Source: Pseudopedobacter sp038243635
Lineage (GTDB): Bacteria > Bacteroidota > Bacteroidia > Sphingobacteriales > Sphingobacteriaceae
Direction: 5' to 3'
NCBI GenBank assembly: GCA_038243635.1
Contig: JBBSQW010000005.1
Location: 62,001 to 126,000, forward strand
Length of the DNA stretch: 64,000 nt
The notes beneath the pieces were generated by a model that was not told where the DNA came from, ran no database searches, and worked only from the letters and a program-made list of their open reading frames with translations. Positions within the stretch are counted from its first letter, which is position 1. Each line of letters starts with the position of its first letter. Shown here in pieces: positions 24,100 to 33,184 of the stretch. A program made the translations under genes and the position numbers.

Positions 24100-25488
24100 C
24101 TATTTTAAGGTATTTAGAAATTCATACATTTTTTGCCTCATTTGTGTAGTATTTCCGCTGTAGTTGTTTACCATTAATGAAAAACTAAATTCATTTTCTT
24201 TACCCGAAAAACCGCTATAAGCTAACACATTGGCAATTGTGCCACTTTTCATTTTCTGGTTATTATAAAACGGAATACTTTTTAAGTAGGTATTAAACCA
24301 AGGTTTGTTTCGGGCAAACGATAACACTTTGGCCATTGTTAAACTGGTAACACGGTCTGATGGAGACAAACCGCTTCCGTCCAATATTCGTAAAGCATCA
24401 GGGTCAATCCCTTTCTTTTCCCAATAATTGTTGATTACTCTAATTCCTTCCATGGTCGAAGCGTTTCTCCCTGCTTTTTCGCCAATTACTCTTACTAACT
24501 GTTCCCCAAATAAATTGATGCTTTTTTGGTTGAACCAATAAATGATTTCGCTCAATGGTGGAGAGGTAATACTAAAAAGTAATTTATGATCGGTATTATC
24601 GGCAGAGGCAATTTGAGCTTTGAAGTCTTCTGAATTATAACCGTTTCGCTGTAAAAAATTAGCAACATCATAAGCCATCGCTAACGGCGGATTTGGTAAC
24701 GATACACCAATTTGTTTTTTTAGATCTACGCCATACGTTCCACGTAAAAAAATATCGGTACTATAAGGAGCGGAGTACGCGTAAACTTGGTCTCCCGAAC
24801 CAGTAGCGCCAGTTGTTAACTCGTTAGTGATTGCTAAGAATGGATAAACTGCAGTTTTTGGATTGGTGGTAACAGGCGCACCCGCTGTTTTTCCAGGTAA
24901 AAATCCCAATTCAAAATAGTTTTCTCCCCAGCATAATGCAGACGTTCCAGCACCAAAATAGTTTCCAATATCCTGCCAAATCCAGCCAATGGGCAAAGTT
25001 TGCGTGTCCCAAGCAGAAGCATCGCCAATTACATAACCAGTTATCTTATGAATGCCTTTTTGCTGTAGGTTGAATAGAATTTTATTGAGAATTTGGTTTT
25101 TTGTGGTTTTATCCCAACGATCGCTCCCAAAAGTTGGGTCGCCACCGCCTTTTATAATTAAATCGCCATTCAGCGTACCATTTGTAATTTCCCCACGGTA
25201 AAACACATCGGTTTTAAAAGTGAAATCTTTACCCAACAAATCTAACGCAGTGGCAGCGGTAACAACCTTTAAGGTGGATGCAGGTGCAAGTCCAGTATTT
25301 TCATTTTTACCGAATACGGTTTTTCCCGATTTAGTATCGATTACAGTAAATGAAACCGTGGCATATTTCAACTGTTGATAGGAGGAGAACTTGGCATAAG
25401 CATTTTCTAATTTCGAAGCCAGAGTTTGTGCTTTACTGATGTGTATTACAGAAAAACTAATCAATAATAGCAATGCTAATTTTCTCAT
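24100..25488 (-). CDS. dacB: D-alanyl-D-alanine carboxypeptidase/endopeptidase (PBP4, S13 family)
   Basis: This 462-residue periplasmic peptidoglycan hydrolase has signal peptide MRKLALLLLISFSVIHISKAQ, catalytic SxxK as Ser71-Thr-Leu-Lys74 (APASTLKVV), a large inserted domain as in PBP4, the second motif in LDGSGLSPSDRVTS (about 370-382) and a KSGT triad near the C terminus. Many family members have Asn where this protein has Asp378 (SPSDR). The start is placed at 25488 because the signal peptide begins there. It converges on the histidine kinase with only 2 bases between stops. Confidence 0.9.
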   Translation of the reverse strand: MRKLALLLLISFSVIHISKAQTLASKLENAYAKFSSYQQLKYATVSFTVIDTKSGKTVFGKNENTGLAPASTLKVVTAATALDLLGKDFTFKTDVFYRGEITNGTLNGDLIIKGGGDPTFGSDRWDKTTKNQILNKILFNLQQKGIHKITGYVIGDASAWDTQTLPIGWIWQDIGNYFGAGTSALCWGENYFELGFLPGKTAGAPVTTNPKTAVYPFLAITNELTTGATGSGDQVYAYSAPYSTDIFLRGTYGVDLKKQIGVSLPNPPLAMAYDVANFLQRNGYNSEDFKAQIASADNTDHKLLFSITSPPLSEIIYWFNQKSINLFGEQLVRVIGEKAGRNASTMEGIRVINNYWEKKGIDPDALRILDGSGLSPSDRVTSLTMAKVLSFARNKPWFNTYLKSIPFYNNQKMKSGTIANVLAYSGFSGKENEFSFSLMVNNYSGNTTQMRQKMYEFLNTLK

Positions 25489-25530
25489 GTGCGCAAAGTA
25501 GTAATTAAAAAATTTAAAGATTTCTGGAAA

Positions 25531-25560
25531 CAAAAATGGGGCAAATTTCTTTGCCCCATT
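25531..25560 (-). terminator. terminator of the M3 peptidase gene
   Basis: AATGGGGCAAA (25535-25545) and TTTGCCCCATT (25550-25560) form a perfect 11-bp stem with a 4-base loop. A T run follows on the minus strand, just past the peptidase stop. Confidence 0.85.
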
Positions 25561-25563
25561 AGG

Positions 25564-27678
25564 TTATTTTACTAAACCTCTGTTTCTCAACATCGGGTTT
25601 ATATCGGGTTTGTGCCCTCTAAAATCTAAAAACATCTTATTATAATCTAAAGTATTACCTCTTGATAAAATCATGTCTCTAAAGCGTTGACCATTTTTAG
25701 CATTCATTCCTCCGTTTTCTTCGAACCAAGAATAAGCATCATGGTCTAACATTTCTGTCCACAAATAAGCATAATAGCCAGCGGCATAACCACCGCCCCA
25801 AATATGTTTAAAATAGCTCGAACGGTAACGCGGAGGCACTTCTCTTAGCAACAAACCAGTTCTCTTTAATGCGTCATTCTCGAATTTATTGGCATCGGTA
25901 ATTTTTGTGTCGCTAGTGATGCTGTGCCATTGCATGTCTAAAGAAGCTGCTGCTAACAATTCGGTAAGCATATAGCCTTGATTAAAAGTAGCAGACTTCT
26001 TAATTTTCTCTACCAGCGCAGTCGGCATTTGCTCGCCCGTTTTATAATGTACCGCATAATTTTTAAAAACGCTAGGTTCCATTGCCCAATGTTCGTTAAA
26101 CTGAGAAGGGAATTCTACAAAGTCACGGGCAACATCTGTACCTGAAAGCGTAGGATATTTCTGAGCTGCAAAAAAGCCGTGTAAAGCATGACCAAACTCA
26201 TGAAACATGGTAGTTACATCATCAAAACTAACTAAAGCTGGTTCGCCAGCGGCCGGTTTAGTGAAGTTGCAAACGTTATAAATCACGGGATTTGTACCTA
26301 ATAAAGTAGATTGACCTACAAGGTTAGACATCCAAGCACCACCCGCTTTATTATCACGTTTAAAATAATCTGCATAAAAAAGACCAATTGCAGTACCGTC
26401 TTTTTCAAAAAGTTCGTACACTTTTACATCATCTTGGTAAACCGGAAGGTCTGTACGCTCTTTGAATGTGATACCATAAAGTTGCGTGGCGGCATAAAAA
26501 ACACCGTTTTGTAGTACCTTATTCAATTCAAAATAAGGTTTAATCTCATTATCGTTTAAATCATACTTTGCTTTTCTAACCTGTTCTGCATAAAAGTTCC
26601 AATCCCAAGCTTCTAACTTAAAGCTACCTTTTTGCTGGTCAATTAAAGCTTGGATTTCTGCCGCCTTGGCAGTTGCAGCGGGAACAATTTGCTTTAAAAA
26701 GTTGTCCACAGCTTCAGGCGTTTGCGCCATTTGGTTTTTCAGATTCCAAGCTGCGTAGTTTTTAAAACCCAAAAGCTTGGCTTGTTCTGCTCTAATTTCT
26801 GCTAAACGAATTAGTGTGCTTCTAGTGTCGTTAGCGTCACCTTTTTCGGTGCGGTTATAGCTTGCATCAAACAAGTTTTTACGGGTATCGCGATTTGTTA
26901 ATTGTGTTAAATAGGGTTGTTGTGTTGTGTTTTGTAATACAATTGCATATTTACTGTTCGTTTTTGAATCATCAGCATCTTTTTCAGCGGCTTTTAACTC
27001 AGCTTCAGAAAGTCCATCTAAAGCTGCTGCCGAATCAACTTTTAAAGTTGCAACCTTTGTTGCAGCCAATAATAGATTGGTAAATTTGGTGCCTAAACTT
27101 GCTTTTTCCTCGTTTAGTTTTTTCATTGCTGCTTTATCTTTGTCAGATAATTTAGCACCTGCTAAAACAAAATTTTCATAATAAACATCAACCAATTTCT
27201 TTGATTCTGCATTAAGTTTTCCTTTTTCTGCACTTTCGTAAATGGCAGAGATTCGATCAAACAGTTTCTGATTTAGGTAAATAGCGTCGTGATGAGCAGC
27301 TAATTTAGGTGAAATATCTTCTTCTATTTTTTGTAAATCAGGGTTGGTATTGGCTCCCGTTAATAAATCGAAAACATTGTTTACCCTTGCCAAAAGCTGC
27401 CCGCTTTTTTCTAAAGGCACAAAAGTATTATCAAAATTCGGCGCCTGTGCATTGTTAACAATCGAATCAACTTCTTGTAACTGTTGTTTCATTCCTTCTT
27501 CAAAAGCAGGCATAAAATCTCCCGTTTTTATCTTGTCAAAATCTGGTGCTTGATAAGGCAAAGTACTCACTTTAAAAAATGGATTATCGCTATTGCCTTT
27601 GGTGTTTTTTGTGTTGTTGCAACTTGCTAAAACAATCCCCGCGAGTACGATAGCCAGTGTTTTTTTATAGATATTCAT
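25564..27678 (-). CDS. M3-family metallopeptidase, dipeptidyl carboxypeptidase type, lipoprotein
   Basis: This 704-residue protein has a lipoprotein signal peptide (MNIYKKTLAIVLAGIVLASC, lipid-acceptor Cys20), so it is probably anchored in the envelope. The zinc motif is FHEFGHALHG with His493, Glu494 and His497, and the downstream helix has the third ligand region. Length and C-terminal PRYRSSYFKHIWGGGYAAGYYAYLW match Dcp-like M3 peptidases, which remove C-terminal dipeptides. Divergent from the DUF3078 gene across a 241-base region. Confidence 0.9.
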   Translation of the reverse strand: MNIYKKTLAIVLAGIVLASCNNTKNTKGNSDNPFFKVSTLPYQAPDFDKIKTGDFMPAFEEGMKQQLQEVDSIVNNAQAPNFDNTFVPLEKSGQLLARVNNVFDLLTGANTNPDLQKIEEDISPKLAAHHDAIYLNQKLFDRISAIYESAEKGKLNAESKKLVDVYYENFVLAGAKLSDKDKAAMKKLNEEKASLGTKFTNLLLAATKVATLKVDSAAALDGLSEAELKAAEKDADDSKTNSKYAIVLQNTTQQPYLTQLTNRDTRKNLFDASYNRTEKGDANDTRSTLIRLAEIRAEQAKLLGFKNYAAWNLKNQMAQTPEAVDNFLKQIVPAATAKAAEIQALIDQQKGSFKLEAWDWNFYAEQVRKAKYDLNDNEIKPYFELNKVLQNGVFYAATQLYGITFKERTDLPVYQDDVKVYELFEKDGTAIGLFYADYFKRDNKAGGAWMSNLVGQSTLLGTNPVIYNVCNFTKPAAGEPALVSFDDVTTMFHEFGHALHGFFAAQKYPTLSGTDVARDFVEFPSQFNEHWAMEPSVFKNYAVHYKTGEQMPTALVEKIKKSATFNQGYMLTELLAAASLDMQWHSITSDTKITDANKFENDALKRTGLLLREVPPRYRSSYFKHIWGGGYAAGYYAYLWTEMLDHDAYSWFEENGGMNAKNGQRFRDMILSRGNTLDYNKMFLDFRGHKPDINPMLRNRGLVK

Positions 27679-27804
27679 AGTTTAATTGATAAATTGAATT
27701 TTTGCGATGGCGCTAAAAAGTATGAATTTACGAAAGATGAACGGCATTTTTGTGCTGTTTTATTCTTCGTAATAGACTTATTACTTTATTGATTAGGGTT
27801 TATA

Positions 27805-27812
27805 TAACTTTG
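27805..27812 (+). promoter_or_regulatory. possible -7 element for the DUF3078 gene
   Basis: TAACTTTG matches TAnnTTTG 108 bases before the ATG at 27920; a TTG lies at 27789-27791 with short spacing. A weaker candidate (ATCATTTTTG) lies only a few bases before the start codon. Confidence 0.35.
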
Positions 27813-27919
27813 TGCTTTTACAGGCCTTAAAATCTAATTTAACATTCATCATTTATCCAATAAACATCATAAACCAAATTTGATTTTTTTAAAACCGTAT
27901 AAATTATCATTTTTGCGGA

Positions 27920-28924
27920 ATGAATTGCTTCAAAAACTGTTGTGTTGGATTGCTGCTTGCTGTTTTTTTATTAAACGCTGCTGATACATTTGCACAGAAC
28001 AATGATCAAATAGAACCTATCATTGTTAAAGAAATAGAGGCGAAAAAAAACGCGTTTCCTGTACGCCAGCCAGTGTTCTTTATCTATAAGCAACGCTTAC
28101 ATCAGAGCTTTGTACACTTAAAAGTTAATTATTGGAGAACAAGACTCAACTTTGGCGTTAACCTAAACCAAGCTGCTTTTAGTGATAATTGGAGTGGTGG
28201 TGGCGTTAACTCTATTGCGCTGGGTACACAACTTAATTACAAGGCAGAGTATAATAAGGATGGTAGAAACTTTACATCCGAAGTGTTATTGCAATACGGA
28301 AAATTAAAAAACGAGGGCCAGTTAGAGCGAAAGACTAATGATCGTATGTTTTTTGATAATAAAGCTGCACTAAGAATTTCCGAGAACTGGAACTTTTTTG
28401 GTTCTGTAAGTTTTGAGTCGCAGTTTGATAGTGGCTATTCTTACGGAAAGGACGGAGGCGGTAATGAAACGCGAAAAATCATATCCAAATTTATGGCTCC
28501 TGGTTATTTAACAGAATCGGTTGGTTTTGAGTATAAACCAGAAAAGTATTTTAGTTTAAGGTTAGGTACAGGTACTGCCCGTCAAACCTTTTTGTTAGAT
28601 ACCACACTTTACCTAAACAACGATAAGAATTTCGGTGTTGAAAAAGGCAAGCAATTTAAGAACGAGTTGGCTTTTCAGGCAGTGGCGAATTTTGATAAAG
28701 ACATTGCTACTAACCTTAACTTAAAAGCTCGTTATTTACTTTTTGCTGCATATGAAAATATTAACAATATTGATCAACGTTTGGATGTAACTTTAACTGC
28801 AAAAGTAAACAGGTTGGTAAATGTTACGGTAGGTGCTACAGCTTTGTATGATGATGATTTTAGCGGAAAAGTTCAATACAGCCAGAATTTAGCACTCGGT
28901 ATTGCCTTCAAAGTCCCTCGATAG
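27920..28924 (+). CDS. DUF3078-domain protein, probable outer-membrane barrel
   Basis: A 334-residue exported protein with signal peptide (about 1-25, ending TFAQ). The family string NLNQAAFSDNWSGGGVNSIALG appears near residues 80-105, followed by long alternating strands (NYKAEYNKDGRNF, YFSLRLGTGTARQTF, LNLKARYLLFAAYEN). This suggests a medium beta-barrel or beta-rich surface protein. DUF3078 proteins are widespread in Bacteroidota with no established function. Not obviously in an operon, although the DCC gene starts 39 bases later. Confidence 0.82.
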   Translation: MNCFKNCCVGLLLAVFLLNAADTFAQNNDQIEPIIVKEIEAKKNAFPVRQPVFFIYKQRLHQSFVHLKVNYWRTRLNFGVNLNQAAFSDNWSGGGVNSIALGTQLNYKAEYNKDGRNFTSEVLLQYGKLKNEGQLERKTNDRMFFDNKAALRISENWNFFGSVSFESQFDSGYSYGKDGGGNETRKIISKFMAPGYLTESVGFEYKPEKYFSLRLGTGTARQTFLLDTTLYLNNDKNFGVEKGKQFKNELAFQAVANFDKDIATNLNLKARYLLFAAYENINNIDQRLDVTLTAKVNRLVNVTVGATALYDDDFSGKVQYSQNLALGIAFKVPR

Positions 28925-28963
28925 TATTGTGCGTAAAGGGTGAATTGTTTTTAATGTTTTGTG

Positions 28964-29359
28964 ATGGATAAACACGGAATTATTTTGTTTGATGGCGTTT
29001 GCAATTTATGCGATGGTTTTGTGCAGCGCATTATCGCGGCGGATCAAAAAGATTTTTTTCGTTTTGCGTCCTTACAGTCTAATGCAGGAAAAGATTTACT
29101 AAAACCGTATCCTCACTTACAAGATTTGAAAAGCATAGTTTACCTAGAAGGAAACAAAACGTATACTAAATCCACTGCGGCACTAAAAATTGCCAGCCAT
29201 TTAAACGGTATTTGGACAGTGCTTCTATTAGGTTATGTATTCCCAAAATTTATAAGAGACAAAGGTTACAACTTGGTGGCAAAATACCGTTACAAATGGT
29301 TTGGCAGAAAAGAACAATGCATGGTGCCTACGCCAGCGCTAAAAACTAAGTTTTTGTAA
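28964..29359 (+). CDS. DCC-family thiol-disulfide oxidoreductase
   Basis: This 131-residue protein carries the family's N-terminal motif FDGVCNLCDG with Cys13 and Cys16, then the ADQKDFFRFASLQS block, and ends KEQCMVP. DCC proteins (DUF393) are thioredoxin-like small oxidoreductases without well-defined partners. The ATG at 28964 is used; a GTG directly before it would add one residue. Downstream of the DUF3078 gene and probably co-transcribed, convergent with the response regulator gene. Confidence 0.85.
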   Translation: MDKHGIILFDGVCNLCDGFVQRIIAADQKDFFRFASLQSNAGKDLLKPYPHLQDLKSIVYLEGNKTYTKSTAALKIASHLNGIWTVLLLGYVFPKFIRDKGYNLVAKYRYKWFGRKEQCMVPTPALKTKFL

Positions 29360-29366
29360 ACGGTAA

Positions 29367-30098
29367 TTAAACGTTTTTATCCTCAATCATTTTAAAGAAA
29401 GTGTCTCTGTGGGTATCGCCAATTGGTATTATCTTATCGCCAATAATAATTCGGCTACGTTCAATACTTTCAATTTTACTTAAAGCAATAATGTACGATT
29501 TATGTACCCTAACAAACAAATGGTTAGGTAATGCTTCATCTATCTTTTTCATGCTTTGTAACGTAATAATACGCTCCGTTTTGGTATAAATAGAGATGTA
29601 ATCTTTTAAACCTTCAATAAACAGGATATCATCTAAGTAAATCTTCTGGATTTTGTATTCCGTTTTTACAAAAATAAAATCGTGAGTGAATGTGTTACTT
29701 ACAGTACTTATTTCGGCCACAGGTAAAGGTTGGGCAGGCACATTACAAAGTATGTCTTGTGCTTTTTGAGCTGCTTTATAAAAGCGGTCAAAGGCAATAG
29801 GTTTTAGTAAATAGTCAACTACATTATGCTCGTAACCATCTAAAGCATATTCCGGGTAGGCAGTAGTTAAAATTACTTTACACTTATCATTAGCAATTTT
29901 TAAAAATTGTATTCCCGTTAGTTCAGGCATTTGCACATCCAAAAAAACAAGGTCTATTTTTTCTTGTTGCACCAAAGTGAGCGCTTCAATAGGGTTTTGT
30001 AAGCGTTTATGAAGCGTTAAAAAAGGAATTTTCGAAATATAATTTTCAATGATATCTAAGGCTAAAGGCTCATCATCAACTATCAAACATTTGATCAT
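29367..30098 (-). CDS. LytTR-family response regulator
   Basis: This 243-residue regulator has a receiver domain (1-120) with acidic DDE at 8-10, phospho-acceptor Asp54 in VFLDVQMPEL and a conserved Lys in YLLKPIAF, plus a C-terminal LytTR DNA-binding domain (about 140-240) with YISIYTKTERIITLQSMKKIDEAL and FVRVHKSYII. It should bind direct repeats in target promoters. Its gene starts 1 base after the sensor kinase stop, so the pair is one operon. Confidence 0.92.
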   Translation of the reverse strand: MIKCLIVDDEPLALDIIENYISKIPFLTLHKRLQNPIEALTLVQQEKIDLVFLDVQMPELTGIQFLKIANDKCKVILTTAYPEYALDGYEHNVVDYLLKPIAFDRFYKAAQKAQDILCNVPAQPLPVAEISTVSNTFTHDFIFVKTEYKIQKIYLDDILFIEGLKDYISIYTKTERIITLQSMKKIDEALPNHLFVRVHKSYIIALSKIESIERSRIIIGDKIIPIGDTHRDTFFKMIEDKNV

Positions 30099-30099
30099 G

Positions 30100-31125
30100 C
30101 TATAAATTTAAATATAATTCAGAAAAATACTCATGTTCTCTGTTTTCTACAGATAGTTTGTACTTTTCTGGATAGGTTAAATCTAGCCTTCTTACCACAT
30201 TTGCCATACCAATTCCACCGGTTTGATCTTTATGATGTAGGTTTTTCTTATTTTTCACAGTAAATAGCAAGTTATCTTCAAACATCGAAATATTAATGTG
30301 TATTGGATTGTTTTTATCAGTTGCTATACCATGTTTAAATGCATTCTCCACAAAAGAAATCAGGATTAAAGGAACAATTTTTTGATCATTAATTTGTCCT
30401 TCAACTTCTAAAACCACATACGCATCGCCTTTAAAACGTAGTTTTTGGAGCTCAATAAAGCTATTTAAATAAGTAATTTCTTTTTCTAAAGCTACGCTGT
30501 TATCATTGCTTTCGTAAAGCATATAACGCATAATTTCCGAAAGCTTTAAAATAGCATTTGGCGTAGCATCTGATTTTTGGTAAGCTAAGGAGTAAATGTT
30601 GTTGAGTGAGTTGAATAAAAAGTGTGGATTAATCTGTGACTTTAGAAAAGCTAATTCCGCCGTTAAACTTTGTTTTTCAAGTTCAGTCTTCTCTTTTTCG
30701 TTAAAAAACCAGTCGACGGTAAATTTGTAAACCGTACTTAAAAAAACAAAAAAACCATTAGTTATAAAAGTGCTGATTAGCTGTTTTCCGGGTTCAGAAA
30801 ATGTCATCTGCTTTTGACCAGCCATCATTTTTAGACCACTGGTTTCGTATAAATAGAAAGAGAAGCCATATTTAACAGCTAAAAAAGCGATAACGATTGC
30901 TAAGCAACCAAGCATCCATAAAAAAAACTTTCTTCTATCAAGCGTAAGTGGAATTAAAACATAAAGGTTGAGGTAAAAAATGGATAGATTGAGTAGCGAA
31001 ATTCCAATAAAAAGAATGTAAACTCCTTTGGTGCTTTCAAAACCTGCAGTGGCCACAAAAGTGAAAAGTGTGATTAGAAATAACCACACCATAATATGAA
31101 GCATAAATTTTTGTAACCTGCTCAT
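30100..31125 (-). CDS. LytS-type sensor histidine kinase
   Basis: This 341-residue kinase has four hydrophobic segments (about 8-28, 36-58, 68-90, 114-138), a short coiled coil (about 142-160), the His_kinase domain with phospho-acceptor His168 in SQINPHFLFNSLNNIYSL, and a C-terminal ATPase with VENAFKHGIATDKN and GGIGMANVVRRL. It lacks an extracellular domain and therefore probably senses a membrane cue. Partner is the LytTR regulator next to it. The upstream divergent region contains nested inverted repeats (31165-31258). Confidence 0.92.
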   Translation of the reverse strand: MSRLQKFMLHIMVWLFLITLFTFVATAGFESTKGVYILFIGISLLNLSIFYLNLYVLIPLTLDRRKFFLWMLGCLAIVIAFLAVKYGFSFYLYETSGLKMMAGQKQMTFSEPGKQLISTFITNGFFVFLSTVYKFTVDWFFNEKEKTELEKQSLTAELAFLKSQINPHFLFNSLNNIYSLAYQKSDATPNAILKLSEIMRYMLYESNDNSVALEKEITYLNSFIELQKLRFKGDAYVVLEVEGQINDQKIVPLILISFVENAFKHGIATDKNNPIHINISMFEDNLLFTVKNKKNLHHKDQTGGIGMANVVRRLDLTYPEKYKLSVENREHEYFSELYLNL

Positions 31126-31164
31126 TAAATAAAAGTAGCTAAAGAAAAGTAATTTCGAGAAACT

Positions 31165-31258
31165 TTAGACCAACGCCCGATTTCTATCTACCAACATCTA
31201 AAATTTAGGTTGTCGATAATTTGAGGCGTTTATCTTGAGATTTAAACGGTTGGTCTAA
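31165..31258. repeat. nested inverted repeats upstream of the LytS operon
   Basis: TTAGACCAAC (31165-31174) and GTTGGTCTAA (31249-31258) are perfect complements 74 bases apart. AACGCC (31172-31177) pairs with GGCGTT (31225-31230), and CTAAAATTTAG (31198-31208) is a small palindrome near the middle. The block is in the divergent spacer between the kinase gene and a small + strand gene. Confidence 0.6.
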
Positions 31259-31315
31259 TAAATTTTTGTAACGATTTGATTATTTGAATATTTGATCATC
31301 AAACCTAAAAACAAA

Positions 31316-31519
31316 ATGAAAAAATTAACCATTTCCGTTTCTCCTTTCTTAATGTTAATTATCCCAGTTCTTTTTGCAGTTTTGCTTTCTTTAAGCTTTA
31401 AATCAAACAATGTACAAATAGATAGCGAATTAACCACCACCACAACGACCAAAATTACTACACAAAAGTTAGTCAAGGCTGGGGAAATTTCTATTATCAG
31501 GTTTCTGTTGGCTAGGTAG
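31316..31519 (+). CDS. small membrane or secreted peptide, unknown function
   Basis: A 67-residue product with a lysine start (MKKLTISV), one long hydrophobic stretch (about 8-30), a run of six threonines near residue 42 and a short basic C terminus. It could be a single-pass membrane peptide or a poorly cleaved signal peptide. It is divergent from the LytS/LytTR operon and could be its target; that is a guess from position. The ATG at 31316 fits a signal-like N terminus better than the upstream in-frame ATG. No homology recognised, so the gene is only moderately supported. Confidence 0.4.
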   Translation: MKKLTISVSPFLMLIIPVLFAVLLSLSFKSNNVQIDSELTTTTTTKITTQKLVKAGEISIIRFLLAR

Positions 31520-31597
31520 GTTGCATTGGTAAAGTGTAAGGCTAACAAGGATTAAATCTTTTATATCTGTGATGTCCAATATTTAAAATATACCAGT

Positions 31598-32035
31598 ATG
31601 AAAAAAGTATACTCATTATTTACATTTGCGGTTTTAATAATTTTCTCATCATGTGGATTTGACGTGAAAAATGATACAAATGCTGAAAGTGCGAAATTTG
31701 AAAGGTCTGAATTATATGGACAATGGAATAACACAAGTGAGAAAGCCGGCTCAAAGAATGGCGTAATCAACAAAATTAATTTGAAGGATGATTTAACAGC
31801 AGAAATTCAGCTAATTGATGCTGATAGTGTTAGAAATGTTTCTGGAAGTTGGGAAATCAACAATGGAAAAAAGCTTGGTTCTAAATTTTTTAATGTTTCA
31901 TCTGATTCAGGTATAACGTTAGTATTTGACCGGGATGATTCCCACCGAGAAATGTTGGTAATTGGCGTTGAAGAAGGAAATAAAAATAACAATAAGATAC
32001 TAGTTTCTGACGGAGATGTATTCGAGAAAGAATAA
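31598..32035 (+). CDS. small lipoprotein of unknown function
   Basis: A 145-residue protein with a clear lipoprotein signal (MKKVYSLFTFAVLIIFSSC, acceptor Cys19). The mature part begins with an Asp/Asn-rich spacer and then LYGQWNNTSEKAGSKNG, INLKDDLTAEIQLI, VSGSWEINNGKKLG and ILVSDGDVFEKE, a beta-strand pattern reminiscent of small lipocalin-like domains in Bacteroidota lipoproteins. Function unknown. It stands alone between the small peptide gene and topoisomerase IB. Confidence 0.72.
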   Translation: MKKVYSLFTFAVLIIFSSCGFDVKNDTNAESAKFERSELYGQWNNTSEKAGSKNGVINKINLKDDLTAEIQLIDADSVRNVSGSWEINNGKKLGSKFFNVSSDSGITLVFDRDDSHREMLVIGVEEGNKNNNKILVSDGDVFEKE

Positions 32036-32112
32036 TCCGATTACTGGTTTCAAAATTACTGTCTTATAATAAAATGGTCTGGTTTTAGATTCATCTATTT
32101 TTTTGAATCAAT

Positions 32113-33183
32113 ATGACCAGATTAGAAAACAAATTGCAAAAAATTGGTAGTGATGCCAAGGTAACAGCAAAAGCTGCCGGCTTGCGTTACACAGAAGACC
32201 GCAACAAAGGATACTACCGCAAAAAAGCTGGTAAAGGTTTTAAGTACGAAGACTACAACGGTGAGCCAGTAAAAGATGAAGAGCTTTTAGAAAGGTTTAA
32301 AAAACTGGTTATTCCGCCAGCTTACGAAAACGTTTGGATAGCGCCTTACCCAAATAACCACCTACAATTTACCGGTTACGATGTTAAAGGACGGAAGCAA
32401 TACCGTTACCATGCAGATTGGAATAGCATCCGCAATCAAGCGAAATTTTATCGACTTCGCAATTTTGCAAAAAGTCTCCCTAAAGTTCGTGAACAAATTG
32501 AGATAGACCTTAAACTTAAAGGACTTCCTTTCAGAAAAGTACTTGCCTTGGCGGTTAAACTTATCGAGCTTACTCATATTAGGATTGGCAACGAGAGTTA
32601 CGCAAAACTTTACGGTTCCTTTGGTTTAAGTACGCTTAAAGACCGCCATGTAAAAATTGATGGTTCAAAAGTAAAGTTTGCATTTAAAGGTAAAAAGGGT
32701 GTTTACCATGATATTGAATTACAGAGCAGAAGACTCGCAAACATGATTAAAAAATGCAGAGATATCCCTGGAAAAGAACTTTTTCAATATTACGATGAGG
32801 ATGGAAAGCATTATAGCATAGATAGTGGCGATGTAAATAATTACCTAAAAGAAATTACTGGTCAGGATTTCACTGCCAAGGACTTTAGAACGTGGGCTGG
32901 AAGCGTGAATGCATTGTGTGCTTTTAAGGAATTAGAACGAGCAGAAAATGATAGCTACTTGAAAAAGCAGGTAATTGGGGTAATTGATCATGTAGCATCA
33001 AAACTTGGAAACACCCGTACCGTTTGTAAAAAGTACTATGTGCATCCGTCTGTTATTAGCGCTCACGAAAGTGGAGCCATCCATAAATATAAAATAAAGG
33101 ATAGCAACAAAAACAGCCTAACTAATGAGGAAAGGCTGCTTTTAAAAATATTAGAAAACGAGAAAATTGCAAAAGCGATGTAA
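32113..33183 (+). CDS. DNA topoisomerase IB (poxvirus-like)
   Basis: This 356-residue enzyme relaxes supercoils by transient 3'-phosphotyrosyl nicking. The N-terminal domain (about 20-110) has the Topo IB strings IPPAYENVWIAPYPNNHLQFTGYD and KGRKQYRYH. The catalytic domain has active-site Arg in THIRIGNESY, a Lys-bearing LKDRHVK, DFRTWAGS with a second Arg, and nucleophile Tyr309 in CKKYYVHP. Length is normal. A TA/T-rich -7-like element flanked by a 6-bp inverted repeat (32088-32109) lies just before the start. The stop is 1 base from the terC stop on the other strand. Confidence 0.92.
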   Translation: MTRLENKLQKIGSDAKVTAKAAGLRYTEDRNKGYYRKKAGKGFKYEDYNGEPVKDEELLERFKKLVIPPAYENVWIAPYPNNHLQFTGYDVKGRKQYRYHADWNSIRNQAKFYRLRNFAKSLPKVREQIEIDLKLKGLPFRKVLALAVKLIELTHIRIGNESYAKLYGSFGLSTLKDRHVKIDGSKVKFAFKGKKGVYHDIELQSRRLANMIKKCRDIPGKELFQYYDEDGKHYSIDSGDVNNYLKEITGQDFTAKDFRTWAGSVNALCAFKELERAENDSYLKKQVIGVIDHVASKLGNTRTVCKKYYVHPSVISAHESGAIHKYKIKDSNKNSLTNEERLLLKILENEKIAKAM

Positions 33184-33184
33184 G

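Noticed and set aside
26862..27181. Overlapping + strand open frames inside the M3 peptidase gene
   Set aside because: Shadows of the peptidase coding sequence, low complexity and without motifs.
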